From Psychromonas sp. SA13A (lineage in GTDB: Bacteria; Pseudomonadota; Gammaproteobacteria; Enterobacterales; Psychromonadaceae), in assembly GCF_011378715.1 (NCBI RefSeq), contig NZ_WTKU01000001.1, positions 372,001 to 436,000 on the forward strand: DNA of 64,000 nt, read 5' to 3'. Each line of letters starts with the position of its first letter. Position 1 is the first letter of the stretch. Under the pieces are notes generated by a model. The model saw nothing but the letters and a program-made list of their open reading frames with translations. It did no database searches and was not told the DNA's origin. This document shows positions 36,046-44,988 of the stretch, piece by piece. The position numbers were made by a program, and so were the translations under genes.

Positions 36046-38148
36046 ATGAGCGAAATTATTCACCTAACGAGTAAAAATTGTAGCCTAATAATCAAGGTTG
36101 ATCGCACTCCTGAGGTGCTACATTGGGGCGCAAAAATAAGTCAGATTGACCCTGATATTATGTTATCTACTGAGCGCCCTATCTCTCAAGCGCGCCTTGA
36201 TGTTGATGTTCCTTTGTCTTTATGTCCTGAGTTAGGCAGTGGGCACTTTAATGCGCCAGGTATAGAAGGTCATCGTAATAGCCATGATTGGGCACCGGTT
36301 TTTTCAGTAATCGATCAAGTAGTTACAGAGCAATCTGTCACCTTCACATTACAAGATGATGTTGCCAAACTACAATTAGATATTGAGCTGAAGCTTGATT
36401 TTGAAAGCGATGTTGTGCAAAAACGTGTAACCGTCACTAATGTTGGTGAAGGAAAATACCATCTCACCAAGCTTTCTTCTACGTTACCAGTGCCAAACCA
36501 TGCGAATGAATTAATGACTTTCTACGGTCGCTGGACACGAGAATTCCAAACTCACCGTCAATCATTCTCACACGGTGGTTTCATGCAAGAAAACCGCCGC
36601 GGTAGAACCTCTCATGAAAACTTTCCTGGTTTATTCGTTGGCACGGATCACTTTACTGAACAAAATGGACAGGTTTGGGGTTTTCACTTAGGTTGGAGCG
36701 GTAATCATCAACTACGTGCTGATGTTAAAAGTGATGGTCGTCGTTTTGTACAAGCAGGTGAATTACTGCTGGCGGGTGAAACCGTTCTTGAACAATCACA
36801 AAGCTATACAACGCCTTGGTTATACGCAACTTACAGTGCCAACGGTTTAAATGGTATTTCTGAACATTTCCACCACTTTGTACGCAACAACATTTTAAAA
36901 TTCCCCGTTGATAAACCACGTCCAGTGCACCTTAATACGTGGGAAGGTATCTACTTCGAACATGATCCTGAATACATAATGAAAATGGCAACTGAAGCTG
37001 CTGTTATGGGTGTTGAACGCTTTATTATTGATGATGGTTGGTTCATAGGTCGAGATGATGATCGCACGTCGTTAGGCGATTGGTATTTGGATGAGAAAAA
37101 ATACCCAAATGGTTTAGAGCCAGTGATCGAACACGTTAACAATCAAGGCATGGAGTTTGGTCTGTGGGTTGAACCAGAGATGATTAGCCAAGACTCAAAT
37201 CTTTACCGCGCACATCCTGATTGGGTTTTAGAGCTGAAGGGTTATCATCAACCATCGGGTCGTTGGCAGTATCTGCTGGATCTACAAAATCCAGATTGTT
37301 TTAACTACTTATTTGATCGCCTCAATGATCTACTCACTACCTACAATATCTCATACTTAAAATGGGATATGAACCGTGAGTTAGTTCAACCAGGTCACGA
37401 AGGTAAACCAGCGGTAAACGGCCAAACTAAAGCATTATATGCATTATTAGATAAATTATTAGCAGCACATAGTGAAGTAGAAATTGAGTCTTGTTCATCG
37501 GGCGGTGGTCGAATTGACTTTGAAATCCTTAAACGTACTCATCGTTTTTGGGCATCAGATTGTAACGATGCGTTAGAGCGTCAAGCAATCCAACGTGGTA
37601 TGAGTTATTTCTTTCCTCCAGAAGTAATGGGATCACATATTGGGCCTGAAGAATGTCATTCAACTAATCGTCGTCACCATATCAATATGCGTGGTATTAC
37701 AGCCCTAGGTGGCCATATGGGTGTTGAATTAGACCCAGTAAAAGTACCTGAAGATGAAAGACAAGCATTTGCTAAGTACATCGCGTTACATAAACAATAC
37801 CGTGAATTATTGCACAGTGGCCGTAGTTTCCGTTTAGATACTCCCGATAAGCGTCAAAACATCTACGGTGTACAAAATGAGAATGAGATGTTGTTGACTG
37901 TTTGTCAGCTAACCATGCCTGATTATGCATTGCCATCGCCACTGCGTATTAGCTGTATTGATGCAGATGCACAGTATCAAGTGCAAATAGTTGAGATGCC
38001 AGAGACTAGCTTCCAATTAATGAAACAGCGTCCGCAATGGTTAGACAAAACATTAACCTTAAGCGGTGAAAACATTAAAGAAATTGGCTTAACACTACCA
38101 ATCCTTGATCCTGAATCTGCACTCATGCTTTCTGTTAAAAAAATCTAA
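36046..38148 (+). CDS. Alpha-galactosidase, glycoside hydrolase family 36
   Basis: 700 aa, the usual length for GH36 enzymes. It removes alpha-1,6-linked galactose from oligosaccharides such as melibiose and raffinose. Domain order: N-terminal beta-sandwich, TIM barrel, C-terminal beta domain. The nucleophile is D441 in LKWDMNRE; the acid/base lies in FWASDCNDALERQ (D505/D508); VERFIIDDGWF, LWVEPEMIS and ESCSSGGGRIDF are the other family blocks. No signal peptide, so it acts in the cytoplasm on imported oligosaccharide and delivers galactose to galKTE. GGAG ribosome-binding site; GalR operator upstream; strong terminator after it. Confidence 0.95.
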   Translation: MSEIIHLTSKNCSLIIKVDRTPEVLHWGAKISQIDPDIMLSTERPISQARLDVDVPLSLCPELGSGHFNAPGIEGHRNSHDWAPVFSVIDQVVTEQSVTFTLQDDVAKLQLDIELKLDFESDVVQKRVTVTNVGEGKYHLTKLSSTLPVPNHANELMTFYGRWTREFQTHRQSFSHGGFMQENRRGRTSHENFPGLFVGTDHFTEQNGQVWGFHLGWSGNHQLRADVKSDGRRFVQAGELLLAGETVLEQSQSYTTPWLYATYSANGLNGISEHFHHFVRNNILKFPVDKPRPVHLNTWEGIYFEHDPEYIMKMATEAAVMGVERFIIDDGWFIGRDDDRTSLGDWYLDEKKYPNGLEPVIEHVNNQGMEFGLWVEPEMISQDSNLYRAHPDWVLELKGYHQPSGRWQYLLDLQNPDCFNYLFDRLNDLLTTYNISYLKWDMNRELVQPGHEGKPAVNGQTKALYALLDKLLAAHSEVEIESCSSGGGRIDFEILKRTHRFWASDCNDALERQAIQRGMSYFFPPEVMGSHIGPEECHSTNRRHHINMRGITALGGHMGVELDPVKVPEDERQAFAKYIALHKQYRELLHSGRSFRLDTPDKRQNIYGVQNENEMLLTVCQLTMPDYALPSPLRISCIDADAQYQVQIVEMPETSFQLMKQRPQWLDKTLTLSGENIKEIGLTLPILDPESALMLSVKKI

Positions 38149-38155
38149 GCCCCTC

Positions 38156-38195
38156 TTTATGTCGGCTAACTATATCAATCGTTAGCCGACATAAA
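38156..38195 (+). terminator. Terminator hairpin after the alpha-galactosidase
   Basis: Perfect 15-bp stem TTTATGTCGGCTAAC / GTTAGCCGACATAAA with a 10-nt loop, 7 bp after the stop. The T-run after it is short. Confidence 0.75.
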
Positions 38196-38344
38196 TTAAA
38201 TCTAGCAATTCAAACAAATCATTAAAGCTAATAATTCAAACTAAGAGTTCAAACTATCATTTTAGACTTTGACTTCAAACCGTAAGATAAATCAGCGAAT
38301 ATGTTTATAGCAACTCCTAAGATGAGTACAATAAACACACAATA

Positions 38345-38356
38345 CAGGGTACCCTG
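38345..38356. promoter_or_regulatory. 12-bp palindrome CAGGGTACCCTG before pykA
   Basis: Perfect palindrome 49 bp before the pykA ATG, GC-rich in an AT-rich gap. Possible operator; the binding protein is unknown. Confidence 0.3.
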
Positions 38357-38405
38357 AGTAGCGCTTTTTTACCTTCATGAGAAAATATATTAATAAGGAA
38401 TTCAC

Positions 38406-39836
38406 ATGACTAGACGTACAAAAATAGTGACAACATTAGGTCCAGCAACTGACCGCGATAATAACCTAGAAAAAATTATAGCCGCCGGCGCCAATATGGT
38501 GCGTATGAACTTTTCACATGGTGAGCCAGCGGATCATATAAAACGTGCCAAAGAAGTGCGTGAAATAGCCAAACGCTTAGGCATTGAAGTTGCCATTATG
38601 GGTGATTTACAAGGCCCCAAGATCCGCGTTTCCACCTTTAAAGAAGGAAAGATTCAACTTGCCGTAGATGATAAGTTTATATTAGACAGTGATATCGACA
38701 AGGGACAAGGTGATCAACAAGCAGTAGGTTTAGATTACAAAACATTGCCACAAGAAGTAGCAGCAGGCGATGTCTTATTATTAGATGATGGGCGTATTCA
38801 GCTTATTGTTGAAAAAGTCACTGGCAACCAAGTACACACAACCGTCTCTATTGGTGGCACTTTATCTAATAATAAAGGGATCAATAAAAAAGGCGGTGGT
38901 TTATCTGCGGCAGCTTTAACACCAAAAGACAAAAAAGATATTATTACTGCTGCTGAAATTGGTTGTGATTACCTAGCAGTTTCATTCCCACGCAATGGTG
39001 AAGATATTCACTATGCTCGCCGATTAGCAAAAGAAGCAGGTTGCCATGCTAAAATTGTTGCTAAGGTAGAACGTGCAGAAGCAGTAGAAACACAGGAAGC
39101 ATTAGAAGATATTGTCAAAGCTTCTGATGTGGTGATGGTAGCACGTGGTGATTTAGGCGTTGAAATTGGTGATGCACGATTAGTTGGTGTACAAAAAAAT
39201 ATGATCCGTACTGCTCGCCGTTTAAATAGAGTCGTGATCACTGCAACACAAATGATGGAATCGATGATCAGCGCGCCAATGCCGACTCGTGCAGAAGTAA
39301 TGGATGTCGCTAATGCCGTATTAGATGGTACAGATGCAGTGATGTTATCGGGCGAAACAGCGGCAGGTGAGTATCCTCTAGAAACCGTTAAAGCCATGAG
39401 TGACGTTTGTATCGGGGCAGAAAAGCACCCAAGCATTAACATCTCAACCAATCGTATGGATTGTACCTTTGATGACCCAACTGAAGCATTAGCAATGACA
39501 GCCATGTTTGCGGCAAATCATACGGTTGGTATCAAAGCGATCATCGCTTTAACTGAATCAGGCAGCACACCATTATTAATGTCACGCTTAAGCTCTGGGT
39601 TACCTATTTTTGCACTTTCAAGTAGCACCCAAACTCTTAATTACTGTGCTTTATATCGTGGTGTCACACCGATTAGGTTTAGTTCGACTGCAACCAATAA
39701 CAGTGATTATGTTCGCAACGCAATTGATACATTAAAAAATGCGGGTTACCTAAAAACGGACGATCTTATATTGATTACTCATGGAGATGACCATTCTGCA
39801 GGCTCAACGAATACCTGTAAGATCATAAAAGTGTAA
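38406..39836 (+). CDS. pykA: Pyruvate kinase, PykA (type II) subgroup
   Basis: 476 aa. Final ATP-forming step of glycolysis. The sequence follows E. coli PykA closely from the start ([47 protein letters not shown]) with the active-site AKVERAEAV and [12 protein letters not shown], and [11 protein letters not shown] at the end. The PykA type is AMP/sugar-phosphate rather than fructose-1,6-bisphosphate activated in E. coli. Its place between the alpha-galactosidase and a LacI-type regulator is unusual for a housekeeping gene; a separate promoter is likely because a strong terminator precedes it. Confidence 0.96.
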   Translation: MTRRTKIVTTLGPATDRDNNLEKIIAAGANMVRMNFSHGEPADHIKRAKEVREIAKRLGIEVAIMGDLQGPKIRVSTFKEGKIQLAVDDKFILDSDIDKGQGDQQAVGLDYKTLPQEVAAGDVLLLDDGRIQLIVEKVTGNQVHTTVSIGGTLSNNKGINKKGGGLSAAALTPKDKKDIITAAEIGCDYLAVSFPRNGEDIHYARRLAKEAGCHAKIVAKVERAEAVETQEALEDIVKASDVVMVARGDLGVEIGDARLVGVQKNMIRTARRLNRVVITATQMMESMISAPMPTRAEVMDVANAVLDGTDAVMLSGETAAGEYPLETVKAMSDVCIGAEKHPSINISTNRMDCTFDDPTEALAMTAMFAANHTVGIKAIIALTESGSTPLLMSRLSSGLPIFALSSSTQTLNYCALYRGVTPIRFSSTATNNSDYVRNAIDTLKNAGYLKTDDLILITHGDDHSAGSTNTCKIIKV

Positions 39837-39904
39837 ATCACCAATATTGATAATCTTAGATATATCCTTTAATTAGCAGTTGGCTTAACAGGATATTGAA
39901 CAGA

Positions 39905-40972
39905 TTAATCAAGCAGTTGTTCGCATTGTTTGAGTAACGCACGCAATTGCTGTTTATCACTCAGGTTTTTTTGGTAGGCCTGAGTGCTTTTTCTTTCAAT
40001 AATTTCAGTAACAATCGATTCTTGCTTAAACTCAGCATCAGACTCCTCTTCCATGCTCAACGCCATTAAAACACTACGCTCTCCGATCAATAAAAAATCT
40101 TGTCTTATCGTGGTTAACGGTGGGGAAAAATACGCACTATCTGCCGTATCATCAAAACCAATAACAGACACTTGCTGTGGAACGCTCAAGTTAAACTCAT
40201 TTAATGCTCTTAACACCCCAAGCGCCATCTGGTCACTTCCCACTAACACCGCATCGAAATGGACACCATTAGTCAATGCGTGATGTGTATGCAAATAACC
40301 ACTATCCGCTTGCCAATCACCTTCAAATTGGCTGATAACTTTAACATCAGGATATTCATTAAGCACATCTAACCATCCTTTTAAACGTTGTTCAGCAGCA
40401 CTTGAGTAAAGTGGACCTGTGATGATTAAAAAATGTTTTCTTTGTAATGTGATCATCAATTCAGCAGCTTTCTTTGCGCCCTCATAATTAGCACCACATA
40501 CGATATTAACTTGGCTATCAAGTGGCACATCAATAAATACAAAATGAATACCAACATAACGTTCGATTAATATTTCTGATTCTTCTTTGCTGAGCGGAAT
40601 ATTCATGATGATAAACTCTACTTGCTGAGATTTTAGTTCATCTATGGCCGCCGTAATTTTATTCAAGGAGTGCGTCGAAACCACCGCTAACGAGGTCCCA
40701 TAACCTAACCTTCTTGCCTGTTTACGGATACCATTGGCAATCAATGATGCACCATGCAACAAAATATCAAGGGTCACAACGCCAATCATATTTGATTTAG
40801 CACGGCCTAATATCTGCGCGCCTTTATTGGGAATATAACCAAGTTCTTTAATCGCAGCATTCACTTTGATGCGTGTTTCTTCAGCCACATTAGACGAGCC
40901 ATTAGTGACACGAGAAACAGTTTGCGTCGATACATTCGCTAGTTTAGCAACGTCTTTAAAAGTTACATTCAT
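39905..40972 (-). CDS. LacI-family transcriptional regulator
   Basis: 355 aa. Helix-turn-helix NVTFKDVAKLANVSTQTVSRVTNGS, then a sensor domain resembling LacI/EbgR (IGVVTLDILLHGASLIANGI, VLVGSDQMALGVLRALNEFNLSVPQQVSVIGFDDTADSAYFSPPLTTI). The last 20 residues add a Gln/Leu-rich tail (KQQLRALLKQCEQLL) like the LacI tetramerisation helix. The symporter gene immediately upstream on the same strand has a perfect LacI-type palindrome before it, so this protein is its probable repressor. Confidence 0.92.
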   Translation of the reverse strand: MNVTFKDVAKLANVSTQTVSRVTNGSSNVAEETRIKVNAAIKELGYIPNKGAQILGRAKSNMIGVVTLDILLHGASLIANGIRKQARRLGYGTSLAVVSTHSLNKITAAIDELKSQQVEFIIMNIPLSKEESEILIERYVGIHFVFIDVPLDSQVNIVCGANYEGAKKAAELMITLQRKHFLIITGPLYSSAAEQRLKGWLDVLNEYPDVKVISQFEGDWQADSGYLHTHHALTNGVHFDAVLVGSDQMALGVLRALNEFNLSVPQQVSVIGFDDTADSAYFSPPLTTIRQDFLLIGERSVLMALSMEEESDAEFKQESIVTEIIERKSTQAYQKNLSDKQQLRALLKQCEQLLD

Positions 40973-41169
40973 AATCTCTTTCCATCTCTGTTAATGTGAA
41001 TACTAAACACATAATAATAGCCTCACTTCCTTGTTACGCTAAACAAACTTCTTAGGCGGGAATAGGTTTTATTCAACCAGACCTTCATTTTACACACTTA
41101 TTAAAAAAGAGGACATTCATCAGATTAAGGTTTTTGATTCTAAGCAGATTAGGTCATTTTTAAAACGAA

Positions 41170-41197
41170 AAAAGCAGAGTTAAATAACTCTGCTTTT
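41170..41197 (-). terminator. Terminator of the symporter gene
   Basis: 12-bp stem AAAAGCAGAGTT / AACTCTGCTTTT with a 4-nt loop, followed on the minus strand by a T-run, 23 bp after the stop codon. It separates the symporter from the LacI-type regulator gene. Confidence 0.85.
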
Positions 41198-41219
41198 GGG
41201 AAGGGTAAAATATTACCTA

Positions 41220-42992
41220 TTATTTAGCAGATAACGCTTCCATTTCGCGCATGCTTTTATGTTTTGTTTTAATTCTGAAGTACATACCAACAAGAAGAAC
41301 CAAACCAACGATGCCGTAAATAACCATCAAGCCTTTATCTCCAGTAACAAGACCAAGGTCAGAGAATACAATGTATGCACCTAATACCATATAAAGAATG
41401 ATACCTGAAGCTTCAAAGCGGAATGCCCAAGGTGTGATATCAATATTTTCGTTAACAGGCATTACGTAGGCAGTTTCACGAGGACGCAATTTACCGATAA
41501 CATACATAATTCCACAACAGATAACGAATAGTACCGCTAGTTGATGGAAGAAATGTAACTCTGCAAGCGGTTTAAGTGGGCCTAATGAATCTTGGAATTG
41601 AGTTGGTGTAAACTGAATAATACCGTAAGCAACCACGAAGAATGCTAACGAAACTTTTGCAGCAACAGCAGGCACATACTTGGTTAAGTAACCCATGAAT
41701 ACGATAGTAAAGATTGGCACACTAAATAGACCAGCAAGACGTTGCAATAGATCGAATAGACCATTTGGTGCATACATAACGAATGGGGCAATAACAACTG
41801 ATGAGATTGCAATTAACACACCAAATATACGTCCTTTATGTACTAACTCTAGGTCAGAAAGCTTGTTTTCTTTATCAAAGAAAGGCTTATATACATTTAG
41901 CGTAAACAGCGTTGTTGATGAGTTCAATACACCGTTAAAGGTAGATAGAATTGCACCGAACATCGCTGCGATGAAGAAACCTACTAATGGTTTAGGCAAT
42001 ACTTCGCCAACTAAACGTGTGTACATCGTATCTGCTTCAAACGCTTGTCCAGCAGCATCGGTAGTACCAAACATATGATAAGCAATAATACCTGGGATGA
42101 TTAAGAATAACGGTGTAATTACTTTAATCGCACCGGCTAAAATAACCCCTTTTTGACCTTCTTTAAGATTCTTTGCACCAAGAGCACGTTGAATAATCGC
42201 TTGGTCAGTACCCCAGTAATATAAGTTAACAAGTAATAAACCCGTAAACATAGTTGAGAATGGTACGTTCGGATCATCTGATGCACCAACAGCTTGTAAT
42301 TTATCTGTTGCTTGGGTTGTGATTATTGTAAAACCGTCCATGAAGCTACCATCACCTAGGACATAAAGACCAAAGATAGGGATCATCAAACCACCAACAA
42401 TAAGACCAACACCATTCATACTATCTGCAATAACAACGGCTTTTAAACCACCGTAAATAGCGTAGAACAAACCTAAAAATCCGATAATAGCAGAGATAAG
42501 TAACACCGACTGGAAGCGGTCAATACCTAGTAGCGCTTCAACATCAAAGATACCACCGATTACCATTGCACCAGCATAAAGCGTGTTAGGTAATAAGTTA
42601 ATAACGTAACTTAACAGGAACAGAATCGTTACAAATTTCTTTACCGACATGTCATAACGCGACTCTAAGAAATCAGGAATAGTTGTTATCCCCTGCTTCA
42701 AGTAACGCGGCACTAGAAACAGTGCAATGATGACTAGGGTAATACCCGATGCCACTTCGTAGCCCATTACTGACATGTTGCCTTTGTATGCAAGTGCGCT
42801 CATGCCAACAAAACTAGTCGCTGAAAGGTTGGTAAGGATTAGTGAACTTGCAATAAGACCACCTGTTAAACTACGACCACCAAGGAAGTAGCCATCTTTA
42901 GAGTCATTTTTATCTGCCTTTACACGAGTCCATGTGACAAAAACCACAAGGCCGGTAAAGAACAGAAATGACAAAAGAATTGTTATTGGCAT
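41220..42992 (-). CDS. Sodium/solute symporter (SSS family), YidK/SglT-like sugar transporter
   Basis: 590 aa, about 14 to 15 membrane helices. Recognisable SSS segments: YFLGGRSLTGGLIASSLILTNLSATSFVGMSALAYKGNMSVMGYE at the N-terminus, YAIYGGLKAVVIADSMNGVGL near residue 180 and NLYYWGTDQAIIQRALGAKNLKEGQKGVILAG, the part shared with the Vibrio Na+/galactose transporter. From memory it is closest to E. coli YidK, whose cargo is unsettled. GGAGA ribosome-binding site. A perfect palindrome 42 bp before the start implies LacI-type repression. Galactose or a galactoside is the likely cargo from context. Confidence 0.9.
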   Translation of the reverse strand: MPITILLSFLFFTGLVVFVTWTRVKADKNDSKDGYFLGGRSLTGGLIASSLILTNLSATSFVGMSALAYKGNMSVMGYEVASGITLVIIALFLVPRYLKQGITTIPDFLESRYDMSVKKFVTILFLLSYVINLLPNTLYAGAMVIGGIFDVEALLGIDRFQSVLLISAIIGFLGLFYAIYGGLKAVVIADSMNGVGLIVGGLMIPIFGLYVLGDGSFMDGFTIITTQATDKLQAVGASDDPNVPFSTMFTGLLLVNLYYWGTDQAIIQRALGAKNLKEGQKGVILAGAIKVITPLFLIIPGIIAYHMFGTTDAAGQAFEADTMYTRLVGEVLPKPLVGFFIAAMFGAILSTFNGVLNSSTTLFTLNVYKPFFDKENKLSDLELVHKGRIFGVLIAISSVVIAPFVMYAPNGLFDLLQRLAGLFSVPIFTIVFMGYLTKYVPAVAAKVSLAFFVVAYGIIQFTPTQFQDSLGPLKPLAELHFFHQLAVLFVICCGIMYVIGKLRPRETAYVMPVNENIDITPWAFRFEASGIILYMVLGAYIVFSDLGLVTGDKGLMVIYGIVGLVLLVGMYFRIKTKHKSMREMEALSAK

Positions 42993-43033
42993 GATGTTTC
43001 TCCGGTTTATTTAAAGTAATAAGGAAGCTCTCG

Positions 43034-43051
43034 AATGTTTTCGAAAACATT
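43034..43051. promoter_or_regulatory. LacI-type operator AATGTTTTCGAAAACATT
   Basis: Perfect 18-bp palindrome with central CG, 42 bp upstream of the symporter start. It differs from the GalR sites (TGTAAACG half-sites), so it should belong to another family member, most simply the regulator at 39905. Confidence 0.75.
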
Positions 43052-43283
43052 GGTTAATATAGTAGCAGTATTCGCGATATGGTCTCGATTATAGAGGTCA
43101 TATTGAGAGGTAGCTCACCTTACTAAATGACATAATGAGATCCAGATAACGTTAAAAATGATTGCGTAAACATAACTGATTGATATGTGAAATTACAGCG
43201 TAAAAAGAGATAAATTGTCGATTACCTCTTAATTGTTACTTTCATCGCTAGAAAGTGCTTTTACAATGAAAAAACACAATTTC

Positions 43284-43299
43284 ATGTTTTTGAAAACAT
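43284..43299. promoter_or_regulatory. Second LacI-type site ATGTTTTTGAAAACAT
   Basis: Same palindrome with one mismatch at the centre, about 250 bp upstream of the first; possible auxiliary operator. Its right half runs into the first unit of the 22-bp tandem repeat. Confidence 0.5.
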
Positions 43300-43399
43300 A
43301 ATTTAATATTGTTGAGGACATGAATTAATATTCTTGAAAATATAATTTAATATGGTTGAAGGCACAGCTTAATGTTATTGAAAATATAATGCAGCTAAT
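43290..43399. repeat. 22-bp tandem repeat, five units
   Basis: Units begin at 43290, 43312, 43334, 43356 and 43378, each starting TTGA. Units 1, 3 and 5 (TTGAAAAYATAATTTAATAT type) resemble one another more than units 2 and 4 (TTGARGRCA type), which indicates a 44-bp higher-order duplication. Located between the symporter promoter and pqiA. Confidence 0.8.
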
Positions 43400-43530
43400 T
43401 GGTAGGATTAACGCTAAATACAATAGTTCTGTTATTATGTTGCTTAGATCTTCACCTTTATGTCTATAATCTGTTCACCTCACGTCTTACTGACTTTTAC
43501 ACCTTAGAGGGTGATGGGGATATACCCACC

Positions 43531-43593
43531 AGCAGTTTTAAATTAACCAGTACCAGTTTCAAATTAACCATTAGCAATTTTAAATTAGCCAAT
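43531..43593. repeat. 21-bp tandem repeat, three units
   Basis: AGCAGTTTTAAATTAACCAG-T, ACCAGTTTCAAATTAACCAT-T and AGCAATTTTAAATTAGCCAA-T, directly upstream of pqiA. In the pqiA frame they would encode three S-x-FKL heptads, but translation of this part is doubtful. Confidence 0.75.
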
Positions 43594-43620
43594 AGAAAAA
43601 TAAGTGAGCCCATCAATAAC

Positions 43621-44988
43621 GTGACAATAGACATCAACAAGACACCAGTTAATTTAATGATCCCTTGTGAGGAATGCGGGTTAGTTGTAGCTGTGCCTAA
43701 ATTACACCAAGCGCAGAAAGCACACTGCCCAAGATGCGCGCACATGCTGACACAAACTATCGCTAAACCTCATCAAACTGCGATTGCTTATGCATCGGCC
43801 TGTTTACTAATGATGGTGCTAAGCGTTAGTTTCCCATTTATGTCATTTTCAGTGCAGGGATTGACGCAACAAATAACCTTGCTTCATGCAGTGCAAATGC
43901 TCGACCAATTTCAAAATTCATTACTCGCCTTGTTGTTATTAGCCACTGTGATTGTATTACCGACCCTATACATCAGTTCAATGCTGTATCTGTATTTTAT
44001 GGCGGCCAAAAATAAGCCTAACCTCGTTGTAAAATCATCGCAAAAGCATATTAAGCGACTCTGTAAACTGTTGCTAAAAATAGAGCCGTGGTTGATGGTT
44101 GATGTATTTTTATTGGGTGTATTAGTCAGCCTTATAAAAATTTCGTCACTGGCAGATATTAGCCTCGGTTATTCATTTTTTGCATTTTGCATCTATACCG
44201 TATTGGTTGTTAAGTGCGTTTCTTTAGTTGATAAAAATTGGCTCTGGGAACAATTTATTCCTTCGATACAGTTCAAAAAAGATTATCAAGGTGATACTCA
44301 TCATTCCAACACCCATCTCAACTGCCATGTATGCCACCAGATAAATCCTCAGCCGATAACCAACAATCACACCTGCATTCGTTGTGACAGCCCAATACAT
44401 CCCTTTAATATGCAAGCAAACTTGCAAAAAGTATGGGCATTATTATTTACAGCCATTATTTTTTATTTACCCGCGAACCTATACCCGATAATGTATACAG
44501 TAAGCTTAGGTTCAAGCAGTCCCTCGACTATTATGGAAGGTGTGATTGTATTGTGGCAATTAGGCTCCTACCCAATTGCAGCCGTTATTTTTATTGCCAG
44601 CGTCTTTATCCCCTTAGTAAAAATATTTGCCCTGTGTTGGCTTTTCATCAGCGCAAAAAAAATGCACACTTTGTCTAATAAAGATGCACTTCAAAAACTA
44701 AAGGTGTATCGAATAACTGAATTTATTGGTCGCTGGTCGATGATAGATATTTTTGTAGTGGCTATATTAGTTGCACTTGTGCAATTACAAAGTTTAATGG
44801 CAATCTACCCCGGACCCGCTGCACTTTCATTTGCTATTGTGGTTATATTTACCATGTTGTCGGCGATGTTATTTGATTCAAGAATGCTTTGGCCTGATCG
44901 CAGTAATAAAAGCCTAAAAATAAACAGTGAAATAGAAAGTCCCTCTCACTTAACCAATGATACAAAAGAGATAAAACATGACGAGTAA
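43621..44988 (+). CDS. pqiA: PqiA-family inner-membrane protein (two PqiA domains)
   Basis: Inner-membrane partner of the PqiB/PqiC lipid-transport bridge. Two PqiA domains, each with a zinc-ribbon-like start: CEECGLVVAVPKLHQAQKAHCPRCAHML at the N-terminus, and CHVCHQINPQP...CIRCDSPIHPF in the middle, each followed by four membrane helices. Start: the frame is open back to a TTG at 43399, but that upstream part overlaps tandem repeats; E. coli PqiA begins about 12 residues before its first CxxC, which points to the GTG at 43621 (AAGTGAG upstream, 455 aa) or the ATG at 43657. The 3' end overlaps pqiB by 11 bp. Confidence 0.85.
   Translation: MTIDINKTPVNLMIPCEECGLVVAVPKLHQAQKAHCPRCAHMLTQTIAKPHQTAIAYASACLLMMVLSVSFPFMSFSVQGLTQQITLLHAVQMLDQFQNSLLALLLLATVIVLPTLYISSMLYLYFMAAKNKPNLVVKSSQKHIKRLCKLLLKIEPWLMVDVFLLGVLVSLIKISSLADISLGYSFFAFCIYTVLVVKCVSLVDKNWLWEQFIPSIQFKKDYQGDTHHSNTHLNCHVCHQINPQPITNNHTCIRCDSPIHPFNMQANLQKVWALLFTAIIFYLPANLYPIMYTVSLGSSSPSTIMEGVIVLWQLGSYPIAAVIFIASVFIPLVKIFALCWLFISAKKMHTLSNKDALQKLKVYRITEFIGRWSMIDIFVVAILVALVQLQSLMAIYPGPAALSFAIVVIFTMLSAMLFDSRMLWPDRSNKSLKINSEIESPSHLTNDTKEIKHDE

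Noticed and set aside
43399-43620. 86-residue N-terminal extension of pqiA from a TTG
   Set aside because: The TTG falls at the end of a tandem repeat, has no ribosome-binding site, and the extension has no counterpart in PqiA as I know it; the start at 43621 or 43657 is preferred.
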